Source: an uncultured Collinsella sp.
GTDB lineage: Bacteria > Actinomycetota > Coriobacteriia > Coriobacteriales > Coriobacteriaceae
Direction of reading: 5' to 3'
DNA length: 11,589 nt
NCBI GenBank assembly: GCA_900752275.1
Contig: CAADUS010000108.1
Span: 1 to 11,589, forward strand
Positions 5,254 through 11,589 of this stretch are shown piece after piece. The notes under the pieces are model-generated. The model searched no databases and was not told the origin of the DNA. It saw nothing but the letters and a program-made list of their open reading frames with translations. Both the position numbers and the translations under genes were made by a program. Numbering within the stretch: the stretch's first letter is position 1; each line of letters starts with the position of its first letter.

Positions 5254-8130
5254 TTAGACATCGAGTTGCGCTTGACGCTCCTTGTCGCGTTTGAGCAACG
5301 GCGCCAAGAACTTGCCGGTATAGCTCTGCGGGCATGCCGCAACCTGCTCTGGCGTACCCGAGACCACGACAGTTCCGCCGCCGTTGCCACCCTCGGGACC
5401 CATATCGATCAGGCGATCGGCGACCTTGATGACATCGAGGTTGTGCTCGATCACCAGCACCGTATTACCCGCATCGACTAGACGCTGAAGCACATCTAGC
5501 AATTGGCGAACGTCCTCAAAATGAAGACCGGTCGTAGGCTCGTCCAAAATATAGAACGTCTTACCCGTCTGACGACGATGAAGCTCTTTGGCGAGCTTCA
5601 CGCGCTGCGCCTCGCCGCCCGAGAGCGTCGTGGCAGGCTGGCCCAAGCTCACGTAGCCCAGGCCCACGTCATACAAGGTTTGGAGCTTGCGCTTAATCTG
5701 CGGAATGTTCCCAAAGAAGGCCAGCGCTTCGGCCACGCTCATATCGAGCACGTCCGAGATGGTCTTGCCACGGTAAGTGACTTCGAGCGTCTCGCGGTTG
5801 TAGCGCTTACCGCCGCAAACCTCGCAGGGCACATAGATATCGGGAAGAAAGTGCATCTCAATCTTGATCTGGCCGTCGCCCTTGCACGCCTCGCAGCGTC
5901 CACCGCTTACATTAAAGGAGAAGCGTCCCGGCGAGTAGCCACGCGCCTTCGACTCCGGCGTGCTCGCAAACAGCGCACGCAGATCGTCCCACAAACCAAT
6001 ATAAGTAGCGGGATTCGAGCGCGGCGTACGGCCGATGGGCGACTGATCGATATCGATCACCTTATCGATGCACTCGATGCCGTCGATTTTTTTGAACGGG
6101 CCCTCGGGACGCGTAGAGCGATGGATAGCGTTGGTGAGGGCAGGCGCAATCGTATCGGTGACCAAGGAGCTCTTTCCCGATCCCGATACGCCGGTTACGA
6201 CGGTAAGCGTGCCAAACTCAATCTTGGCGGTAACGTTTTTGAGGTTGTTGGCACATGCGCCCGAAATCTTAAGACAGCCACGTCCGGGGTTGCGGCGTTC
6301 ATCGGGAACTCGAATCATTCGCTTGCCGGTCAGATAGGCACCCGTCATTGATTCGGGGCACGCCATGATGTCAGTGGGCGTTCCCGCGGCGACCACATGC
6401 CCGCCGTTGACGCCCGCGCCCGGCCCCATATCGATCACATAGTCGGCAGCGCGAATCGTGTCCTCATCGTGTTCAACGACGATAACGGTGTTGCCGATAT
6501 CACGCAGGCGCTCGAGCGTCTTGATCAGCCGCTCGTTGTCGCGCTGGTGAAGACCAATCGAAGGCTCGTCCAGAATATAGAGAACGCCCATGAGACCAGC
6601 ACCGATCTGCGTAGCCAGGCGAATGCGCTGCGCCTCACCGCCGGAAAGCGTCGCCGAAGCACGATCGAGCGTCAGATAATCAAGGCCGACATCAACCAGA
6701 AAACGCAGGCGTTCCAAGATTTCCTTGACAATACGACCGCCGATGAATTGTTGACGCTCGGTGAGCTCAAGGCCCTCAAAAAACTCGAGCGACTCGCGGC
6801 ACGACAGGCAGCAAACCTCATAAATGGACTTGCCGCCCACGGTGACGGCGAGCATCTCGGGGCGCAGGCGAGCGCCATGGCAGCTCGAGCACGGCTCCTC
6901 GCGAATGTACTTCTCCAGGCGCGCCTTAGTGTTCTCGTTGGTCGTCTCGGTATAGCGCTCGTACAGGATATTGCGCACGCCCGAAAACTTGGTGTCCCAC
7001 TGGCTGCGACGACCGTCGAGTTTTTGATAGTCCACCGAAATCTTCTTGTCGCCCATGCCATCCAAAAACGCACGGCGCACCCGCGGAGGCAGGTCTTCCC
7101 ACGGTGTATCCGCGCTCACCTTAAAGTGCTTGCAGACCGCGGCGAAGATCTGGGGGTAGTAGTTTGAATTGCCGAACAGGCTTCCAAAGACCCCATCGGC
7201 AATCGACTTCGACGGGTCCTCAATCAGTGCCTCGGCATCGACCGTTTTCTTAAAGCCCAGACCATCGCACTCGGGACACGCACCATAGGGCGCGTTGAAT
7301 GAAAAGTCGCGAGGTTGCAGGTCGTCGATGGAGTGCCCGTGCTCCGGGCACGCCAGAGCCAACGAATACTCCAGCAGCTCGCCCTCGGTTCCCTCGGGAG
7401 CATCGCGATCGGGCAGCATGTACACGTTCACATTGCCGTGTGCCAAGGCAGTCGCCTGTTCAACAGCTTCGGCGATGCGGCCCAGAGAGTTTTCTCGAAT
7501 CACGATGCGGTCGACTACGACCTCGATATCGTGCTTGAACTTTTTGTCCAAATCGATAGGGTCGTCGAGCGAGCGCACTTCGCCGTCGACACGCACGCGG
7601 CTAAAGCCCTCAGCCCGAAGATCCTCGAACAATTTTGCGTACTCGCCTTTACGCCCGCGCACCACCGGTGCCAGCACAAACGCACGACGACCCTCCCCCG
7701 CCGCCAGGACCTTATCGGCAACCTGGTCGGTGGTCTGGCGCTCGATAACACGACCGCACTCGGGACAGTGCGGCGTGCCCACGCGTGCAAAAAGCAGACG
7801 AAGGTAGTCATAAATCTCAGTTACAGTACCCACCGTCGAGCGAGGATTCTTGGACGTCGTCTTCTGATCGATCGAAACAGCTGGCGAAAGGCCGTCGATC
7901 GAGTCCAGATCAGGTTTGTCCATCTGGCCTAAAAACTGGCGCGCATAGCTCGACAGGCTCTCCACGTAACGACGTTGGCCCTCGGCATAGATCGTGTCAA
8001 ACGCCAGCGAGCTCTTGCCCGAGCCCGAAAGACCGGTAATGACCACGAGCTCGTCGCGCGGGATGGAAACATCGATATTGCGTAGGTTGTGTTCGCGCGC
8101 ACCACGGATAACGATAGAAGAATCAGACAT
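5254..8130 (-). CDS. uvrA: UvrABC system protein A (damage-sensing ATPase)
   Basis: UvrA dimers scan DNA for distortions and load UvrB at the lesion. The 958 residues contain two ABC ATPase modules: Walker A GLSGSGKSS (33-41) and GVSGSGKSS (647-655), signatures LSGGEAQR (495-502 and 836-843), and Walker B YILDEPS (518 onward) and YILDEPT (860 onward). Zinc sites are C261/H264 with C285/C288 and C746/C749 with C769/C772. The first uses CPEH instead of CPxC, which as recalled is common in actinobacterial UvrA. CPEC (122-125) and CSSC (414-417) are also typical. The ATG at 8130 has AGGAG (8136-8140) 5 bases upstream. It ends before a strong terminator and is divergent from the 8327 gene, so it is probably monocistronic. 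A LexA-like box lies upstream. Confidence 0.98.
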   Translation of the reverse strand: MSDSSIVIRGAREHNLRNIDVSIPRDELVVITGLSGSGKSSLAFDTIYAEGQRRYVESLSSYARQFLGQMDKPDLDSIDGLSPAVSIDQKTTSKNPRSTVGTVTEIYDYLRLLFARVGTPHCPECGRVIERQTTDQVADKVLAAGEGRRAFVLAPVVRGRKGEYAKLFEDLRAEGFSRVRVDGEVRSLDDPIDLDKKFKHDIEVVVDRIVIRENSLGRIAEAVEQATALAHGNVNVYMLPDRDAPEGTEGELLEYSLALACPEHGHSIDDLQPRDFSFNAPYGACPECDGLGFKKTVDAEALIEDPSKSIADGVFGSLFGNSNYYPQIFAAVCKHFKVSADTPWEDLPPRVRRAFLDGMGDKKISVDYQKLDGRRSQWDTKFSGVRNILYERYTETTNENTKARLEKYIREEPCSSCHGARLRPEMLAVTVGGKSIYEVCCLSCRESLEFFEGLELTERQQFIGGRIVKEILERLRFLVDVGLDYLTLDRASATLSGGEAQRIRLATQIGAGLMGVLYILDEPSIGLHQRDNERLIKTLERLRDIGNTVIVVEHDEDTIRAADYVIDMGPGAGVNGGHVVAAGTPTDIMACPESMTGAYLTGKRMIRVPDERRNPGRGCLKISGACANNLKNVTAKIEFGTLTVVTGVSGSGKSSLVTDTIAPALTNAIHRSTRPEGPFKKIDGIECIDKVIDIDQSPIGRTPRSNPATYIGLWDDLRALFASTPESKARGYSPGRFSFNVSGGRCEACKGDGQIKIEMHFLPDIYVPCEVCGGKRYNRETLEVTYRGKTISDVLDMSVAEALAFFGNIPQIKRKLQTLYDVGLGYVSLGQPATTLSGGEAQRVKLAKELHRRQTGKTFYILDEPTTGLHFEDVRQLLDVLQRLVDAGNTVLVIEHNLDVIKVADRLIDMGPEGGNGGGTVVVSGTPEQVAACPQSYTGKFLAPLLKRDKERQAQLDV

Positions 8131-8191
8131 GGAAGCTCCTTGCCTCCTATAACCTCAAATCACACTGTCGATGAGTTTAGCGCACTCAACG

Positions 8192-8205
8192 CGCACAGAT
8201 GTTCG
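8192..8205. promoter_or_regulatory. Possible LexA (SOS) box upstream of uvrA
   Basis: The plus strand reads CGCAC-AGAT-GTTCG, one base from the Gram-positive and actinobacterial LexA consensus CGAAC-N4-GTTCG. It lies 62-75 bases before the uvrA ATG. UvrA is an SOS gene in many bacteria, so position and target agree. No clear promoter boxes were found around it, and one half-site is imperfect. Confidence 0.35.
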
Positions 8206-8235
8206 TAATACAAGATTCGCAGACCTTTTGCTCTG

Positions 8236-8248
8236 TCTGTCCGACAGA
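8236..8248. promoter_or_regulatory. 13-bp palindrome in the uvrA/8327 divergent region
   Basis: TCTGTC and GACAGA flank a single C, a perfect 6-bp dyad almost midway between the two divergent genes. It could be an operator for either. It does not match the LexA consensus, and no regulator can be named. Confidence 0.3.
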
Positions 8249-8326
8249 ACACTTTTCCGATTTGCGCGAAAAGGTTACGGTAATCTAACAGTAGTACTCT
8301 GAAACGCTCTTAACCGAGGACCGCTC

Positions 8327-10480
8327 ATGACCGAAGACATCCCCCTTGAAATCACTTCGCGCGAAATGGCCAATCTACCTATATTCATTGCCGCTCTCAT
8401 CGTGGCCGCTGTCATCGCACGCATATGCGTTTCAGCCAAACGAAAGGAACAACCGCCTGTTTTTCGCGCCCTTTGGTGCGCGACGCTCCTCATCCCCCTT
8501 GGCGTAGTTGCGGCATGGATTGCCAATCAGCTGCTCGTAAATGAGGGCAATTCCCTGTGGATTCTGTCTTATTCCGCACTCGGCGCTGCCGCAGTCGCCC
8601 TCCTTGTCGAGCCCCTTGTTTCGGAGCTCATCAATCAAACAGATGTCGCAACTGGAACGGTTGCCTGCATATGCCGCGACATTATCATCATCGCAGCGGT
8701 TGCGATCCTGTCGTTCGTTTCGCTCGAAATCGCCTGCAATGAAACCTTTTACCGAATTCCTGCCAACTCGTTCGGCTTTTCCGTTGGATTACTTGCGTCG
8801 ATTCTTCTGTCCCTTTATTTGTTAGGGCAGCGACACGGAGGGGCGATGGTCCTCGTGCCCGTCGCCTGTTGCATTCTTGGTATTGCCGAGCACTTTGTTA
8901 TGACGTTTAAAGGCGAGGCCATCCTGCCGAGCGACATTTTGGCATTGGGCACCGCAATGGAAGTAAGTGAGGGATATGAGTTCACCTTCACTGCAGGAAT
9001 TGTCACCTCGCTCGCGTTACTCGAAATCTCTCTTGGACTGCTTTCCCTCATTCGACCGCGAAAACTCAGCACGCCGGCTCATGTTCTTCCTGCCATCGCC
9101 GGAAACCTCTGCGCTTTTCTTCTCGTGAGCGTGATAAGCCTTTTGGGTTTTTCCAGTATCGACTTAGAGCAGGCACTGAATTTTGGATTTGACCGCTGGC
9201 AGCCCATCTGTACATATGTTTCACAGGGCTTCATCACCTCGTTTACCGAGATGGTCAACGAGTTGCCAATTGAAAAGCCCGAGGGCTATACACCTGATGA
9301 GACTAAAAATATCGAGCAAGAGCTTGTTGTCGCCTATGACAGCACCTACGGCTCCAGCGAGCAACGCGCCGCGGCCGTTGCCCAATTCAATGAGATCAAA
9401 CCAACGGTCATTGCCGTCATGAATGAGAGTTTCACCGACCTATCGTGCTTCGAACAGCTCAAGGCTGCCGGATACTTCGGCCCCAACTACTATAATTCCC
9501 TTCCCGACACACTTGTGCGCGGCACCATGCTTGCCTCGGTCACAGGGGGCGGAACGGCCAACTCCGAATTCGAATTTTTAACGGGGGCTACAACGGCCTT
9601 TGTCGGAGTCGGCAAAATCCCCTATCAGCTTTATCAGATGAGCGATGTTGATAGCCTGGCAAAAGACCTTAAAGAGCTTGGGTACGTCGCCACCGCCATG
9701 CACCCCCAAAATCCCGTCAACTACCACCGAGATAAAATCTATCAGCAGCTCGGCTTTGGAGAATTTCTTTCAATCGACGATTTTGGAGACGCGCCCTATT
9801 ACCACAACGGTGTATGCGACTACGTCACCTACGACAAAATACTTGAACTGCTCAGGACCGACGAAAGGCCGCAGTTCATCTTTGATGTAACGATGCAAAA
9901 TCATGGCGGATACGAAATCGGGTCCGTTCCCGCAGAAGAGCTTACGAATTATTGGGTCGAGGGTGCCAGCGAGAACACCAATGCTATGCTCAATACGTAC
10001 CTGACCTGCATCAACGCATCCGACCGAGATCTCGAGTATTTTATCAACGAGCTCCGCAATATCGGCCGGCCGGTCGTTCTCGTCTTTTTTGGCGACCATC
10101 AGCCCAGTATCGCAACAAGTCTCAACGACGAGCTGTATCCGCAGGAAGACACGGCGAGCCACGCTTTCCGCGTTCATCAATCAACGTATTTTGTCTGGGC
10201 AAACTACGAAATCGCTGGTCACAATGAACTCAATGTTTACGATACGGTCGGAGCCAACGAGATTGCAGCCATAGCCCTTAATAAGATCGGCGCCCCGCTC
10301 ACCGACTACCAAAAGGCCTTGCTTGCAACAAGGTCGGACGTACCGTCCATCAACGTCGCCGGCTATCTCGGCGCCGATGGGCTGCGTTATGACCTCGAAT
10401 CGGAAGACAGCCCCTATACGTCAACTATCGACAAGCTACAGCGCGTCCAATATCTTGAGTTTGCCACAAAAGTGCAATAG
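8327..10480 (+). CDS. LTA-synthase/sulfatase-family membrane phosphoglycerol transferase
   Basis: This protein has a membrane N-terminus and an extracellular alkaline-phosphatase-fold domain of the LtaS type, which moves phosphoglycerol or similar groups from lipid donors to surface polymers. The catalytic pattern is present: MNESFTDL (E367), GGGTANSEFEFLTG (likely nucleophile T410), MQNHGGYE (H526) and FFGDHQP (D590, H591). About eight hydrophobic helices are seen (about 16-36, 46-68, 76-95, 115-136, 148-167, 172-192, 219-242, 256-275). Basic loops (KRK, QRH, RPRK) suit an extracellular N-terminus and catalytic domain. Classical LtaS has five helices, so the exact polymer is uncertain (lipoteichoic acid-like, or a decorated glycan). 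The ATG has GAGGA (8316-8320) 6 bases upstream. It is divergent from uvrA, with its own promoter. The 717 residues appear intact. Confidence 0.87.
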   Translation: MTEDIPLEITSREMANLPIFIAALIVAAVIARICVSAKRKEQPPVFRALWCATLLIPLGVVAAWIANQLLVNEGNSLWILSYSALGAAAVALLVEPLVSELINQTDVATGTVACICRDIIIIAAVAILSFVSLEIACNETFYRIPANSFGFSVGLLASILLSLYLLGQRHGGAMVLVPVACCILGIAEHFVMTFKGEAILPSDILALGTAMEVSEGYEFTFTAGIVTSLALLEISLGLLSLIRPRKLSTPAHVLPAIAGNLCAFLLVSVISLLGFSSIDLEQALNFGFDRWQPICTYVSQGFITSFTEMVNELPIEKPEGYTPDETKNIEQELVVAYDSTYGSSEQRAAAVAQFNEIKPTVIAVMNESFTDLSCFEQLKAAGYFGPNYYNSLPDTLVRGTMLASVTGGGTANSEFEFLTGATTAFVGVGKIPYQLYQMSDVDSLAKDLKELGYVATAMHPQNPVNYHRDKIYQQLGFGEFLSIDDFGDAPYYHNGVCDYVTYDKILELLRTDERPQFIFDVTMQNHGGYEIGSVPAEELTNYWVEGASENTNAMLNTYLTCINASDRDLEYFINELRNIGRPVVLVFFGDHQPSIATSLNDELYPQEDTASHAFRVHQSTYFVWANYEIAGHNELNVYDTVGANEIAAIALNKIGAPLTDYQKALLATRSDVPSINVAGYLGADGLRYDLESEDSPYTSTIDKLQRVQYLEFATKVQ

Positions 10481-10540
10481 GCCCGACTATTCACGACGTG
10501 CTATCAAACAGCCGAGGTCATACAGCTAGGTACACCACGA

Positions 10541-10570
10541 ATGACTCTTGCTCGCAATCGAGGGTACAAT
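10541..10570 (+). promoter_or_regulatory. Candidate promoter of mrp
   Basis: TACAAT (10565-10570) is 5 of 6 to the -10 consensus; ATGACT (10541-10546) is a 4-of-6 -35 at 18 bp. The predicted transcript would start near 10577, leaving about 50 nt of leader. This also argues against translation starting at the upstream ATG at 10541. No terminator was recognised between the previous gene's stop (10480) and this point. Confidence 0.45.
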
Positions 10571-10589
10571 GACGCTCGTGTTACATCGC

Positions 10590-10603
10590 GGGACCCTGGT
10601 CCC
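10590..10603 (+). promoter_or_regulatory. GC palindrome in the mrp leader
   Basis: GGGACC and GGTCCC are exact inverted repeats separated by CT. It falls between the likely transcription start and the ribosome binding site (AAGGAG, 10616-10621). It could be a protein operator or a small RNA hairpin. No T run follows, so it is not a terminator for the upstream gene. Confidence 0.4.
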
Positions 10604-10627
10604 AACATAATTCATAAGGAGTCTTAT

Positions 10628-11458
10628 ATGGGTTGCGAGCACGCACAGGCGGCCGGCGGACAAACCGCACCGCAGGAATTTGAAGAGAACACGCTATCCG
10701 AAGTCAAGCGCGTTATCGCCGTGTTATCCGGCAAGGGCGGCGTTGGCAAGTCGTTCGTCACCGGTGCCATCGCCACCGAGCTTGCCCGCCGCGGCAACAA
10801 AGTCGGCATCCTCGATGCCGACATCACCGGCCCCTCCATCCCCAAGATGTTCGGTATGAGCGGACGTCATGTCCACGCTCTCGGCAATCTTATGCTGCCC
10901 GAGATCTCAGAGCACGGGATCAAGGTCATGAGCTCCAACCTGCTGCTCCAAAACGAAACCGATCCCGTCCTTTGGCGTGGCCCGGTTATCGCGGGCGCCA
11001 TCAGGCAATTCTGGAGCGAGACCTCGTGGGGCCCCATCGACTACCTGCTGGTCGATATGCCTCCGGGAACGGGCGACGTCGCGCTCACCGTTTTCCAATC
11101 GCTGCCCGTCGATGGCATCGTCATCGTCACGAGCCCGCAAGACTTGGTCTCGATGATCGTCGCCAAGGCAGTCAACATGGCCGAGAAGATGAACATCCCC
11201 ATTCTGGGCGTTGTCGAGAACATGAGCTATATCGAGTGCCCCGACTGCGGCAAGAAGATCGAGGTCTTTGGTAAGAGCAAGCTCCCCGAAGTCGCTGAGC
11301 GCTACAACCTCGACATCTTGGGTCAGCTTCCCATCAATCCGTCACTCGCCGAGGCCTGCGATAAGGGCGAGGTTGAGACCGCGCTGCCCGATGGCATGCT
11401 GCCCAAGGCCGTCTCTGCCGTCGAGGCCATCGCCCCGCACGAGACCGACGAGGCCTAA
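10628..11458 (+). CDS. mrp: Mrp/NBP35-family Fe-S carrier ATPase (ApbC-like)
   Basis: Mrp proteins bind a labile 4Fe-4S cluster and pass it to target enzymes, using a deviant-Walker ATPase fold as a dimer. The protein has SGKGGVGKS (34-42), the DADITGPS segment (63-70), DMPPGTGD (143-150), TSPQD (168-172) and the bridging CxxC motif C204-P-D-C207 in ECPDCGKK. The 276-residue form starts at ATG 10628, with AAGGAG 6 bases upstream. An in-frame ATG at 10541 would add 29 unrelated residues, overlap the promoter and lacks a ribosome binding site. It has no N-terminal MIP18/DUF59 domain but has an isolated Cys3 in MGCEH; many Gram-positive Mrp proteins also have short Cys-containing N-termini. The flavoprotein gene begins directly after its stop, so the two are probably co-transcribed. 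Confidence 0.95.
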   Translation: MGCEHAQAAGGQTAPQEFEENTLSEVKRVIAVLSGKGGVGKSFVTGAIATELARRGNKVGILDADITGPSIPKMFGMSGRHVHALGNLMLPEISEHGIKVMSSNLLLQNETDPVLWRGPVIAGAIRQFWSETSWGPIDYLLVDMPPGTGDVALTVFQSLPVDGIVIVTSPQDLVSMIVAKAVNMAEKMNIPILGVVENMSYIECPDCGKKIEVFGKSKLPEVAERYNLDILGQLPINPSLAEACDKGEVETALPDGMLPKAVSAVEAIAPHETDEA

Positions 11459-11589
11459 GTGAACACGAGCGCCTTCTATGACGTCCTGGTAATCGGCGGC
11501 GGGGCCTCGGGTCTCGCCGCCGCCATCACGGCCGCACGCGCTGGCAAAAGCGTCTGCATCGTTGAGCGCGATGTCGCCTGCGGCCTTAA
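11459..11589 (+). CDS. NAD(P)/FAD-dependent oxidoreductase, N-terminus (cut by window edge)
   Basis: The GTG at 11459 directly follows the mrp TAA and opens a frame to the window end (43 codons plus 2 bases). It reads YDVLVIGGGASGLAAAITAARAG, a Rossmann dinucleotide-binding motif GxGxxG, followed by SVCIVERD with the acidic residue (E36) that binds the FAD ribose. The ending CGL at positions 41-43 fits the HI0933/BaiN-like flavoprotein family, in which CGxK(L/I)LATGNGRCN usually follows; that continuation is not in the window. The initiation region overlaps the mrp end, indicating translational coupling. Substrate is unknown. Confidence 0.8.
   Translation, partial: MNTSAFYDVLVIGGGASGLAAAITAARAGKSVCIVERDVACGL

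Noticed and set aside
6397..7167. Open plus-strand frames opposite uvrA, including 5503-6351
   Set aside because: They are antisense to conserved UvrA motifs and have no start signals or domain features.
10541..10627. Upstream in-frame start that would lengthen Mrp by 29 residues
   Set aside because: It has no ribosome binding site and would contain the likely -10 box, and the extra residues are unlike Mrp. ATG 10628 has a strong AAGGAG.

Overview
The window looks like chromosomal core sequence from a high-to-moderate GC Gram-positive of the class Coriobacteriia (Collinsella or a close relative). This is inferred from codon use, from the actinobacterial type of the UvrA zinc site and of MurJ, and from an LTA-synthase-like enzyme; no marker gene proves it. 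There are five complete protein genes on the main blocks plus Mrp, and two genes cut by the window ends. No mobile element, CRISPR array, tRNA or rRNA is visible.

Layout. Bases 1-51 hold the first 17 codons (minus strand) of a protein with a twin-arginine signal. Bases 52-416 are non-coding and unusually rich in inverted repeats: a likely regulated promoter and structured 5' leader for that protein, plus a weak terminator for uvrC. A minus-strand operon follows, read from right to left: ybaK (Cys-tRNA(Pro) deacylase), murJ (lipid II flippase) and uvrC (excision nuclease), with gaps of only 3 and 6 bases between genes. A strong hairpin terminator at 5189-5231 separates this operon from uvrA, also on the minus strand (5254-8130). 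A 196-bp divergent intergenic region then leads to a plus-strand block. It holds an eight-TM LTA-synthase/sulfatase-family phosphoglycerol transferase (8327-10480), the P-loop Fe-S carrier Mrp (10628-11458), and the start of a flavoprotein oxidoreductase whose GTG codon directly follows the mrp stop.

Functions. Two of the three nucleotide-excision-repair proteins (UvrA, UvrC) are here, with a possible LexA-type box upstream of uvrA. Two envelope genes are present: MurJ moves the peptidoglycan precursor across the membrane, and the LTA-synthase-like enzyme probably adds phosphoglycerol or a similar group to a surface polymer. Mrp and the flavoprotein form a third unit, probably Fe-S delivery and redox.

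Most unusual points. MurJ carries a ~233-residue cytoplasmic N-terminal extension with three near-identical ETAV(F/Y)L repeats that look like Ser/Thr-kinase phosphosites or FHA-domain docking sites. UvrC has a cysteine-rich insertion and lacks one expected Fe-S ligand. Several perfect palindromes crowd the leader of the Tat-signal gene. None of this proves a new system; the MurJ extension is the best lead.
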